A stretch of 64,000 nt of DNA, from positions 62,001 through 126,000 of the forward strand of contig NKXK01000025.1 of assembly GCA_004379165.1 (NCBI GenBank). Reading direction: 5' to 3'. The position numbers and the translations under genes were made by a program. Source of the stretch: Rhodocyclaceae bacterium (lineage in GTDB: Bacteria > Pseudomonadota > Gammaproteobacteria > Burkholderiales > Rhodocyclaceae). The notes below the pieces were generated by a model that searched no databases, had not been told where the DNA came from, and was given only the letters and a program-made list of their open reading frames with translations. Shown here piece by piece: positions 18,251 to 27,215 of the stretch (positions within the stretch are counted from its first letter, which is position 1; each line of letters begins with the position of its first letter).

Positions 18251-19540
18251 ATGTACAAGACACTTACACCGCGCCTGATTCCGGCGCTGATTGCAATTGC
18301 TTTTTCCAGTGGCGCATATGCTGCTGCTTTTCAATTAACCGGCCAGAGCGCGTCGGGTGTGGGGATTGCCAACGCCGGTGCTGCCGCGGTGGCAGAAGAT
18401 ACCAGTACCCTTTACTACAATCCCGCCGGGATGACGTACTTGCCAATGGGACATAATTTCAGCTTTGCGGCAACGGCATTGAACCGGAGCACACGATTCA
18501 CCGATGAGGGCACCAGTCGCTATGCAGGGGTGTATCCACTGGGTAACGACGGTGGCAATGGCGCAGGTCTGCACGTGGTACCGGCCATGTACTACGCCTA
18601 CTCACTGTCACCAGACTGGCGTTTGGGATTGGCAATCAACCCGACTTTTGCCGACGAAACAGAATACGACCAAAACTTTATCGGGCGCTATTCGGGCATG
18701 AAAACCAGGATTCGTATCGTGAACCTGAATCCTTCGATTGCCTACAAGGTGAATGATGCGCTGTCGCTGGCGTTTGGGATCAACTATGCGAAGGCAGAGG
18801 TTGAGTTCAAGCAGGCAGTGCCTAGTCCGCTTGGCCCAACCAGAGCCGATGGCACGGGTAGGCTTGAAGGTGATGCTTCTGGCTGGGGCTATAACCTTGG
18901 CGTGATGTTCAAGCCAACCAAAGATACGCGCTTAGGCTTGAGCTATCGCTCCAAAATCAAATTTGATCTTGAGGGGTCACAAAATGCGCAAGTTCCGGGG
19001 CTAGGCACGGTAATTAATCGCAGCATTACGGCGGATCTGACAACGCCGGATACTGCATCGCTCGCCTTACATCAGCAACTGACCCCGAAGTGGGCATTAC
19101 TGGCTGACTATACGTGGACAGGTTGGAGCGCGCTTCAAACACTTGAGCCGGTAACGGCCACCGGCGCACGGGCGGTTGCACCGCTCCGGTACAACTTCAA
19201 GGACACCTATCGTGTTGGCTTGGGTACGACCTACCAAGTGAACGAGCAATGGATGCTGCGCTTGGGGGTTGCCTTTGACAAGGGCGCGGTTCCCAATGAG
19301 CAATCTCGGACGATGACAGTCCCGGATGAGGACAGGACGTGGCTGGCTGTTGGTGCGAAGTGGAGGATCACGCCAAAGGCCTCGCTTGATCTGGGATATG
19401 CCCATATTTTTGTAAAAGAGGCGAGGGTGGCGAGGAACGTTTATCAGGATGTAAACGAAACTGTATTGCGCCAGACCGTTCGAGGGAAATTCGACACCTC
19501 TGTGGATTATTTCTCCCTGCAACTCAACTACAACTTCTGA
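18251..19540 (+). CDS. fadL: outer membrane long-chain fatty acid transporter, FadL/OmpP1 family
   Basis: signal peptide; AAFQLTGQSASGVGIANAGAAAVAEDTSTLYYNPAGMTYL; ends in aromatic F. Confidence 0.92.
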   Translation: MYKTLTPRLIPALIAIAFSSGAYAAAFQLTGQSASGVGIANAGAAAVAEDTSTLYYNPAGMTYLPMGHNFSFAATALNRSTRFTDEGTSRYAGVYPLGNDGGNGAGLHVVPAMYYAYSLSPDWRLGLAINPTFADETEYDQNFIGRYSGMKTRIRIVNLNPSIAYKVNDALSLAFGINYAKAEVEFKQAVPSPLGPTRADGTGRLEGDASGWGYNLGVMFKPTKDTRLGLSYRSKIKFDLEGSQNAQVPGLGTVINRSITADLTTPDTASLALHQQLTPKWALLADYTWTGWSALQTLEPVTATGARAVAPLRYNFKDTYRVGLGTTYQVNEQWMLRLGVAFDKGAVPNEQSRTMTVPDEDRTWLAVGAKWRITPKASLDLGYAHIFVKEARVARNVYQDVNETVLRQTVRGKFDTSVDYFSLQLNYNF

Positions 19541-19566
19541 TTTCTCGTACTTCCTTGCGTACGTCC

Positions 19567-19593
19567 ATCCCCGGCCAGTCCGGGGATTTTTTT
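19567..19593 (+). terminator. Rho-independent terminator after fadL-like gene
   Basis: atccccggccagtccggggattttttt. Confidence 0.85.
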
Positions 19594-19640
19594 GACGATT
19601 TTTTGCAAAACCTCTTGACCGGGGTTGTGTGTCGCCTATA

Positions 19641-19657
19641 ATTCAAACGTTCGTTTT
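19641..19657. promoter_or_regulatory. PsrA-like operator candidate upstream of HAD/ECH gene 2
   Basis: attCAAACgttcGTTTT; same CAAAC-N4-GTnT spacing as the two sites above. Confidence 0.6.
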
Positions 19658-19698
19658 ATTTCTTGAGTTGTTATAACGAGACCAAAAGGAGACATGCT

Positions 19699-22098
19699 TT
19701 GAGCAAGCTGATCGTGAAGAAAGCAGCGGTTCTGGGCGCCGGTGTGATGGGGGCGCAAATTGCCGCGCATCTCGCCAACGCCAACGTGCCGGTGGTGCTG
19801 TTTGACTTGCCCGCAAAGGAGGGCGACAAGAATGGCGTGGTGAAAAAGGCGCTGGATGGCCTGAAGAAGCTGGACCCGGCGCCGCTGGCGAGCAAGGGCA
19901 AGCTGAAGTTCATTGATGCCGCCAATTACGACGAGCATCTGCCGCTGCTGGCCGAGTGCGATCTGGTGATCGAGGCCATCGCCGAGCGCATGGACTGGAA
20001 GAACGACCTCTACGCCAAAATCGGGCCGTTTTTGTCGTCGACCGCAATCGTCGCTTCCAACACCTCCGGCCTGTCGATGAACGCGCTGGCCCAGGGCCTG
20101 CCGGAAGCGGTGCGGCCGCGTTTCTGCGGCATCCACTTCTTCAATCCGCCGCGCTACATGCATCTGGTCGAGATCATCGGGACGCAGGGCACCGATGCCG
20201 CGACGCTGGATGCGCTGGAAACCTGGCTGACCTCGCGTCTGGGCAAGGGCGTCATCCGCGCGCTGGACACCCCGAACTTCGTCGCCAACCGCATTGGGGT
20301 TTTCTCGATTCTCGCCGTCATGCACCACACGCAGGCCTTCGGTCTCGGTTTTGATGAAGTCGATGCGCTGACCGGCCCGAAGATCGGGCGACCGAAGAGC
20401 GCTACCTACCGTACCGCCGATGTCGTCGGTCTCGATACGCTGGCCCATGTCGTCAAGACCATGCAGGACACCTTGCCGAATGACCCCTGGCACGCGCATT
20501 TCACCAATCCGGCCTGGCTGCAGGCGCTGATCACCAAGGGAGCGCTCGGCCAGAAAACCCGTTGCGGCATCTTCCGCAAGCAGGGTAAGGAAATCCAGGT
20601 GCTCGATCTGGCGGCGCAGGATTACCGCAAGTCTGCTGGTGAAATCGCCGACGAAGTCGCGGCCATCCTCAAGATCAAGTCGCCGGCCGAGAAATTCGCT
20701 GCGCTGCGCGCTTCCGGCCATCCGCAGGCGCAGTTCCTGTGGGCGATTTTCCGCGACATCTTCCATTATGCGGCGGTGCAGCTTGAAAACGTCGCCGACA
20801 ATGCCCGCGACCTCGACCTCGCCATGCGCTGGGGCTTCGGCTGGGCGCAGGGGCCGTTCGAAACCTGGCAGGCTGCCGGCTGGGCAGATACCGCACAAGC
20901 CGTGGCCGCGGATATCGCGGCTGGCAAGGCCATGGCCGGCGTGCCACTGCCGGCCTGGGCGCTGGAGGCCGGACGTACCGGCGTGCATGCCGCCGAAGGT
21001 TCCTACTCCGCCAGCAAGAACGCCTATGTCGCACGTTCAACGCTGCCGGTGTATCAGCGCCAGCTTTTCCCCGAGCGTGTACTCGGCGAAGTGGCGCCGA
21101 CGCCGGAAAAGTCAGGCGAAACACTCTACGAGAACGATGGCGTCCGTCTGTGGCGCCTGCCGGCGGTCGACGCTGGAATTGGCATCATTTCGGTCAAGTC
21201 GAAGATGCACACCATTGGCAACGAAGTCCTCGACGGCGTGATTGCCGCCGTGCGTCAGGCGGAAGGCACGCTGGACGGTGTGGTGGTCTGGCACGAAGCG
21301 CCGTTTGCCGTCGGCGCCAACCTGCAGCAGGTTTCCGAAGCCATCGCCGCCGGCCAGTTCGATCTGCTCGAACAGACGGTCGAGAAATTCCAGCGCGCCT
21401 CGCAGACGCTGAAGTACGCGCAGGTGCCGGTGGTGGCTGCGGTGCAGGGCATGGCGCTCGGCGGCGGTTGCGAATTCGTCATGCACGCCGGCAAGCGCGT
21501 GATGGCGCTGGAAAGCTACATCGGTCTCGTCGAGGCCGGCGTCGGCCTGATTCCGGCCGGTGGTGGCTGCAAGGAATTCGCCGTGCGCGCGGCCGACTGG
21601 GCTGCCCAGTCGAATGTGCCGGGCGAAGTCTTCAATTACCTGCAGAACGCCTTCATGACCATCGCCATGGCCAAAGTGGCCAAGAGTGCGGTGGAAGCCA
21701 TTGACTACGGTTTTGCCAGACCGTCCGACACCATCCTCTTCAACGCCAACGAACTGCTCTGGGTGGCGATCCGCGAAGCGCGGGCCATGGCCGATGCCGG
21801 CTACGTTCCGCCGCCGATGGCCCGCGCCATCCCGGTCGCCGGCAAGAACGGCATTGCCACCTTCGAGATGATGCTGGTGAACATGAAGGAAGGCGGCATG
21901 ATCTCCGCCCATGACTACCTGGTCGCCCGTTCCGCTGCCGTCGCCCTGTGCGGCGGCGAGGTTGAAACCGGCAGCCTGGTCGATGAGGAATGGCTGATCA
22001 CCGTCGAACGCCAGTTGTTCGTCGAATTGCTGAAAAACCCGCTGACGCAGGCCCGGATCAAGCACATGCTTGAAACCGGCAAGCCGCTCTGCAACTAA
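19699..22098 (+). CDS. 3-hydroxyacyl-CoA dehydrogenase / enoyl-CoA hydratase fusion
   Basis: TTG start after aaaggaga; LIVKKAAVLGAGVMGAQIAAHLANANVPVVLFDLP; CGIHFFNPPRYMHLVEII; GMALGGGCEFVMHAGKRV. Confidence 0.92.
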   Translation: MSKLIVKKAAVLGAGVMGAQIAAHLANANVPVVLFDLPAKEGDKNGVVKKALDGLKKLDPAPLASKGKLKFIDAANYDEHLPLLAECDLVIEAIAERMDWKNDLYAKIGPFLSSTAIVASNTSGLSMNALAQGLPEAVRPRFCGIHFFNPPRYMHLVEIIGTQGTDAATLDALETWLTSRLGKGVIRALDTPNFVANRIGVFSILAVMHHTQAFGLGFDEVDALTGPKIGRPKSATYRTADVVGLDTLAHVVKTMQDTLPNDPWHAHFTNPAWLQALITKGALGQKTRCGIFRKQGKEIQVLDLAAQDYRKSAGEIADEVAAILKIKSPAEKFAALRASGHPQAQFLWAIFRDIFHYAAVQLENVADNARDLDLAMRWGFGWAQGPFETWQAAGWADTAQAVAADIAAGKAMAGVPLPAWALEAGRTGVHAAEGSYSASKNAYVARSTLPVYQRQLFPERVLGEVAPTPEKSGETLYENDGVRLWRLPAVDAGIGIISVKSKMHTIGNEVLDGVIAAVRQAEGTLDGVVVWHEAPFAVGANLQQVSEAIAAGQFDLLEQTVEKFQRASQTLKYAQVPVVAAVQGMALGGGCEFVMHAGKRVMALESYIGLVEAGVGLIPAGGGCKEFAVRAADWAAQSNVPGEVFNYLQNAFMTIAMAKVAKSAVEAIDYGFARPSDTILFNANELLWVAIREARAMADAGYVPPPMARAIPVAGKNGIATFEMMLVNMKEGGMISAHDYLVARSAAVALCGGEVETGSLVDEEWLITVERQLFVELLKNPLTQARIKHMLETGKPLCN

Positions 22099-22228
22099 TT
22101 CCATGCCCTCATCGCGCCATAACTTTGTCGCCGTCGCTTGCCGTGCCAATCGCACTGTCTGCGCGCCGGCTTCGCGTTCTGGCGCAACGCCGACATGGAA
22201 TCCAGTTCTTTCTGGAGACAGATAAAAA

Positions 22229-23428
22229 ATGAGCAAACAGATTCAAGAAGCCTACATCGTCGCCGCGACCCGACTGCCGGTCGCCAAACGCAACGGCATG
22301 TTCCGCAACGTCCGTCCGGACGACATGCTGGCCGCCGTCCTCAAGGCCGTCGTCGCGCAGGTGCCGGGTGTCGATCCGGCGCGTATTGGCGATGTCATCG
22401 TCGGTTGTGCAATGCCGGAAGCCGAGCAGGGCATGAACGTTGCCCGTATCGGCTCGCTGCTTGCCGGCCTGCCGATCACCGTGCCCGGCATCACCATCAA
22501 CCGCTTCTGCTCCTCCGGCCTGCAGGCCGTGGCCGATGCCGCCAACCAGATCCGCCTCGGCCTCGCCGATGTGATGATCGCCGCCGGCACCGAGTCGATG
22601 TCGGTGATGCCGCAGATCATGGGCAACAAGATGTCGATGAACCCGGCGATTTTCGCGAAGGAGGAAAACCTCGGTATCGCCTACGGCATGGGCCTGACGG
22701 CAGAAAAGGTTGCCAACCAGTGGCAGATCAGCCGCGAGGCGCAGGATGAATTTGCGCTGGCTTCCAACCAGAAGGCCTGCGCCGCCATTGCCGCCGGTCA
22801 TTTCAAGGCGGAGACCACGCCCTACGTCATCCGCGAAAGCCTGCCCGACCTCGCGTCTGGTCAAATCAAGGTGCGCGAACGCACCGTCGATACCGACGAA
22901 GGTCCGCGGGCCGACGCCTCGGTCGAGAAGCTCGGCAAGCTGAAGCCGGTGTTCCACGCCCGCGGTTCGGTCACTGCCGGCAATTCCTCGCAGATGTCGG
23001 ATGGCGCGGCAGCGGTCATGCTGGTCTCGGAAAAGGTGCTCAAGGAACACAAGCTGACGCCGCTCGCGCGCTTTGCCAGCTACGCCATCGGCGGCGTAGC
23101 GCCGGAGATCATGGGCATTGGCCCGGTCGCCGCCATTCCGAGGGCACTGTCCCAGGCCGGCATCAGTCAGGCCGATCTCGACTGGATCGAACTCAACGAA
23201 GCCTTTGCCGCGCAGTCGCTGGCGGTGGTCAAGGAACTGGGTCTCGATCCGTCCAGAGTCAATCCGCTCGGCGGCGCCATTGCTCTCGGCCACCCGCTCG
23301 GGGCCACCGGCGCCATCCGCACGGCGACCATCGTCCATGGCATGCAGCGTACCGGCGGCCGCTACGGCATGGTGTCGATGTGCATCGGCACCGGCATGGG
23401 CGCCGCCGGCATCTTCGAGCGCCTGTAA
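22229..23428 (+). CDS. acetyl-CoA acetyltransferase (thiolase)
   Basis: MSKQIQEAYIVAATRLPVAKRNGMFRNV...NRFCSSGLQAVADAANQI...GGAIALGHPLGATGAIRTATIVHGM. Confidence 0.93.
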   Translation: MSKQIQEAYIVAATRLPVAKRNGMFRNVRPDDMLAAVLKAVVAQVPGVDPARIGDVIVGCAMPEAEQGMNVARIGSLLAGLPITVPGITINRFCSSGLQAVADAANQIRLGLADVMIAAGTESMSVMPQIMGNKMSMNPAIFAKEENLGIAYGMGLTAEKVANQWQISREAQDEFALASNQKACAAIAAGHFKAETTPYVIRESLPDLASGQIKVRERTVDTDEGPRADASVEKLGKLKPVFHARGSVTAGNSSQMSDGAAAVMLVSEKVLKEHKLTPLARFASYAIGGVAPEIMGIGPVAAIPRALSQAGISQADLDWIELNEAFAAQSLAVVKELGLDPSRVNPLGGAIALGHPLGATGAIRTATIVHGMQRTGGRYGMVSMCIGTGMGAAGIFERL

Positions 23429-23435
23429 GCGGCTG

Positions 23436-23470
23436 CTGCGGTGAACCCGGAAAAGTGCTGAAAATCGACC
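23436..23470 (+). repeat. interspersed repeat copy (intergenic)
   Basis: ctgcggtgaacccggaaaagtgctgaaaatcgacc. Confidence 0.75.
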
Positions 23471-23471
23471 G

Positions 23472-23984
23472 ATGAAACCTGCCTGGCTTGCCAAACTGCC
23501 ACCCGCCTGGCGTGCGCGCATGGTGCGGATGGGCTTCAACCTCCATCCCGCCTTTCGCGGAACCGGCGGCCGGGTCGAGCATGTCGCGGGCGATCTGCGC
23601 CATATCCGGGTCCGCCTGCCGCTCGGCTGGCGTACCAAGAACATCGTCGGTTCGCTCTACGGTGGCTCGCTGTTCGCGATCACCGACGGGGCGCATCCGA
23701 TGATGCTGATGGCGGCGCTGGGCGAGGATTTCATCGTCTGGGACAAGTCGGCCAGCATTCGTTACCGCAAGCCGGGTTACACCACGCTCTATGCCGATTT
23801 CACGCTGCCCGATGAAGAACTGGCGAGCATCCGCCGGACACTCGAAGCGCAGCCGGATCTCGAACGGACCTTTACGGTCGAACTCAAGGATGCCCACGGG
23901 ACGGTCTACACTGTCGTCGAGCGAACCGTGTATATCGCTCACAAAACACACTACCGTCAAAGAACGGGTGGAGGAGACAGATGA
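23472..23984 (+). CDS. DUF4442-like hotdog thioesterase
   Basis: 170 aa; NIVGSLYGGSLFAITDGAHPMMLMAALGEDFIVWDKSASIRYRKPG. Confidence 0.75.
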   Translation: MKPAWLAKLPPAWRARMVRMGFNLHPAFRGTGGRVEHVAGDLRHIRVRLPLGWRTKNIVGSLYGGSLFAITDGAHPMMLMAALGEDFIVWDKSASIRYRKPGYTTLYADFTLPDEELASIRRTLEAQPDLERTFTVELKDAHGTVYTVVERTVYIAHKTHYRQRTGGGDR

Positions 23985-24556
23985 TTCAAAAGACAAGGCT
24001 GGTCCGGGCGGCGCTGCTGGCTGCCCTGATCGCCGCGCCGGGGCTGCATGCGGCCGAGGTGGCTGGCGTCCGGGTCGATGAGCGCATCCGTTTCGGCGGC
24101 AGCGAACTGCTGCTCAACGGCGCCGGTGTGCGCAGCAAACTCTTCGTCAAGGTTTACGTCGGTGCCCTGTATGTCGGGCAGAAGGCGAGCACGACGGCGG
24201 CGGTGATCGACCAGAACGGGCCGCGGCGCATGGTCATGCGCCTGCTGCGCGACATGGATGCCGACACCCTGCATGGCGCACTCGACGAAGGCCTGCGCAA
24301 CAACCTGGGCGCTGCCGAACTCGCCGACATGAAGCCGCAGGCAGACCAGCTGGCAGCCATCATGAAGGGCATCGGCAAGGTACGCGAGGGTGACAGCATT
24401 GCCATCGACTTCGCTGCCGAAGGAATTGCCGTGACGCTCAATGGTGACAACAAGGGCAGGGTGGCCGGCGGCAGTTTCGCCCGTGCCCTGCTCAAGGTCT
24501 GGCTGGGCGACAAGCCGGCGGATGCCTCGCTCAAGAAGGCACTGCTCGGCGGCTGA
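23981..24556 (+). CDS. chalcone isomerase-like domain secreted protein
   Basis: signal peptide; [55 protein letters not shown] overlap with preceding CDS. Confidence 0.8.
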   Translation: MIQKTRLVRAALLAALIAAPGLHAAEVAGVRVDERIRFGGSELLLNGAGVRSKLFVKVYVGALYVGQKASTTAAVIDQNGPRRMVMRLLRDMDADTLHGALDEGLRNNLGAAELADMKPQADQLAAIMKGIGKVREGDSIAIDFAAEGIAVTLNGDNKGRVAGGSFARALLKVWLGDKPADASLKKALLGG

Positions 24557-24576
24557 ACAACAAGGAGGAGACAACC

Positions 24577-26238
24577 ATGGAAAAAATCTGGCTCAAGAGC
24601 TATCCCAATGGCGTGCCGGCAGAGATCGACATTGACCATATCCCGTCGCTGGTTGCCTTGTTTGAACGGGCATGTGCGACCTATGCCGACAAGGTCGCCT
24701 ATATCAGCATGGGCCGCGAGATCACCTACCGGCAACTGGATGCCGAAGCGACCGAATTTGCCGGCTGGCTGCAGGCGAAGGGGCTGAAGAAGGGCGATCG
24801 TGTGGCGCTGATGATGCCCAACATTCTGCAGTACCCGGTCGCACTGTTCGGCACCCTGCGCGCCGGCTGCGTCGTCGTCAATTGCAATCCGCTCTACACG
24901 CCGCGTGAACTGGAGCATCAGCTCAAGGACTCCGGCGCGACGGCCATCGTCATCGTCGAGAACTTTGCCAATACGCTGCAGCAGGTCATCCGCAACACTG
25001 CCGTCAAGCATTTGGTGGTGACCTCGATGGGCGAAAAGCTCGGTGGCCTGAAGGGGATGATCGTCAATTTTGTCGTCCGCCGCATCAAAAAGCTGGTGCC
25101 GGCGTGGCACCTGCCGGGGGCGATCAGCTTCAAGACCGCGCTGGCCACCGGGCGGCAGCAGGGTTTCCAGCCGGTGGCGCTGGTGCAGGAAGACCTGGCC
25201 TTCCTGCAATACACCGGCGGTACGACGGGTGTTTCGAAAGGGGCCATGCTGACGCACGCCAACATCGCCTCGAACGTGACCCAGGCCTACAGCTGGATCA
25301 AGCCGGTGGTGCGCGAGGGCGAGGAGTTCATCATCACTGCGCTGCCGCTGTATCACATCTTCGCGCTCACCGCGAACTGCCTGACCTTCTTGATGATCGG
25401 CGCCCGCAACCTGCTGATCGCCAACCCGCGCGACATCCCCAACTTCATCAAGGACTGGAGCAAGCACCCGATCACCGTTGTGACTGGCGTCAACACGCTG
25501 TTCAACGCGCTGCTCAATCATCCGGATTTCGGCAAGCTGGATTTCTCGACCATGCGCGTGACGTTGGGCGGCGGCATGGCGGTGCAGGGGCCGGTGGCTG
25601 AACGCTGGCTGAAGGCGACCGGCACGCCGCTGCTGCAGGCTTATGGCCTGACCGAAACCTCGCCGGCAGCGACCATCAACCCGCTGGACATGAAGGCCTT
25701 CAACGGCTCTATCGGCCTGCCGATTTCCTCGACCGAAGTTGCCATCCGCGACGATGTCGGCAAGGAGGTGCCGCAAGGTCAGGTCGGCGAAATCTGCATC
25801 CGCGGCCCGCAGGTGATGAAAGGCTACTGGCAGCGGCCGGATGAAACCGCCAACGTACTGGGCGAAGACGGCTTCCTGCGTACCGGCGACATGGGCTATG
25901 TCGATCCGAATGGCTTCGTTTTCCTGGTCGACCGCAAGAAGGACATGATTCTCGTCTCCGGCTTCAATGTCTATCCGAATGAGGTCGAGGAGGCGGTCGC
26001 CATGCATCCGGGCGTCACCGACGTCGCCGCCATCGGCGTTGCCGACGAGCACTCCGGTGAGGCCGTAAAGATTTTCGTCGTCCGCAAGGACCCGCGAGTG
26101 ACCGAAAAGGAACTGATCGAGCACTGCCGCAAGCTGCTGACCGGTTACAAGGTACCCAAACATGTTGAATTCCGTGACGACCTGCCGCGTACCAACGTCG
26201 GCAAGATCCTCCGTCGTGCCCTGAAAGAAGGAGCCTAA
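24577..26238 (+). CDS. fadD: long-chain-fatty-acid--CoA ligase
   Basis: [83 protein letters not shown]. Confidence 0.95.
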   Translation: MEKIWLKSYPNGVPAEIDIDHIPSLVALFERACATYADKVAYISMGREITYRQLDAEATEFAGWLQAKGLKKGDRVALMMPNILQYPVALFGTLRAGCVVVNCNPLYTPRELEHQLKDSGATAIVIVENFANTLQQVIRNTAVKHLVVTSMGEKLGGLKGMIVNFVVRRIKKLVPAWHLPGAISFKTALATGRQQGFQPVALVQEDLAFLQYTGGTTGVSKGAMLTHANIASNVTQAYSWIKPVVREGEEFIITALPLYHIFALTANCLTFLMIGARNLLIANPRDIPNFIKDWSKHPITVVTGVNTLFNALLNHPDFGKLDFSTMRVTLGGGMAVQGPVAERWLKATGTPLLQAYGLTETSPAATINPLDMKAFNGSIGLPISSTEVAIRDDVGKEVPQGQVGEICIRGPQVMKGYWQRPDETANVLGEDGFLRTGDMGYVDPNGFVFLVDRKKDMILVSGFNVYPNEVEEAVAMHPGVTDVAAIGVADEHSGEAVKIFVVRKDPRVTEKELIEHCRKLLTGYKVPKHVEFRDDLPRTNVGKILRRALKEGA

Positions 26239-27186
26239 GTGGCCATTCCCGCTTCCCTCAACCGCAACCTCGCGCTGCCTGCCATCTGCGCGCCGATGTT
26301 CATTGTCTCCAATCCCGATCTGGTTATCGCCCAGTGCAAGGGCGGCCTGATCGGCTCCTTTCCGGCGCTCAACGCCCGGCCCAAGGAACTGCTCGACGAC
26401 TGGCTGACCCGTATCAAGCGCGAACTCGCTGCCGACCCGAATGCAGCGCCGTTCGCGGTCAACCAGATCATCCACCCGTCCAACGAACGCCTTGAGCACG
26501 ACATGGCGCTGTGCGTGAAGCACGAAGTGCCGCTGATCATCACCAGCCTGTCGGCGCCGACGCCGATCGTGCCGCATGTGCATGCCTATGGCGGCAAGGT
26601 GTTCCATGATGTGATCAGCGTCCGCCATGCCGAAAAGGCGCTGGAGGCGGGCGTCGACGGCCTGATCCTGGTCTGTGCCGGGGCCGGCGGCCATGCCGGC
26701 ACGCTCAGCCCGTTCGCGCTGGTGGGTGAAATCCGCAAGTTCTACGACGGCCCGATTGCGCTCTCAGGTTCGATCACCAACGGCGCCGCCATCCTCGCAG
26801 CGCAGGCGATGGGGGCGGATTTCGCCTACATCGGAACGCGCTTCATCGCCACCCGCGAAGCCAATGCCATCGATGGCTACAAGCAGGCGATTGTCGATTC
26901 GGCGGCCAAGGATGTGGTCTACACGCCGTATTTCACCGGCGTCCATGGCAATTACCTGAAGAAGAGCATCGTCGCCGCCGGCCTCGATCCGGACAACCTG
27001 CCGGTCAAGGACAAGACCGCGATGAGCTTTGGCGGCAGCCGCGATGCCAAGGCCTGGAAGGACATCTGGGGCGCGGGGCAGGGCGTTGGCACCATTGATG
27101 ATGTGCTGCCGACCGCCGAACTGATCGCCCGCATGAAACAGGAATACCAGGCCGCCAAGGCGGCGCTGTGCAGCAACCCGTTCTGA
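26239..27186 (+). CDS. nitronate monooxygenase (2-nitropropane dioxygenase family)
   Basis: GTG start; ICAPMFIVSNPDLVIAQCKGGLIGSFPALNARP...GAGGHAGTLSPFALVGEIR. Confidence 0.88.
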   Translation: MAIPASLNRNLALPAICAPMFIVSNPDLVIAQCKGGLIGSFPALNARPKELLDDWLTRIKRELAADPNAAPFAVNQIIHPSNERLEHDMALCVKHEVPLIITSLSAPTPIVPHVHAYGGKVFHDVISVRHAEKALEAGVDGLILVCAGAGGHAGTLSPFALVGEIRKFYDGPIALSGSITNGAAILAAQAMGADFAYIGTRFIATREANAIDGYKQAIVDSAAKDVVYTPYFTGVHGNYLKKSIVAAGLDPDNLPVKDKTAMSFGGSRDAKAWKDIWGAGQGVGTIDDVLPTAELIARMKQEYQAAKAALCSNPF

Positions 27187-27215
27187 AATTCCAAAATACA
27201 ACAGGAGACACAGTA

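Noticed and set aside
24154-26694. 846-aa minus-strand ORF across the chalcone-isomerase-like gene and fadD
   Set aside because: Shadow ORF spanning several well supported plus-strand genes.
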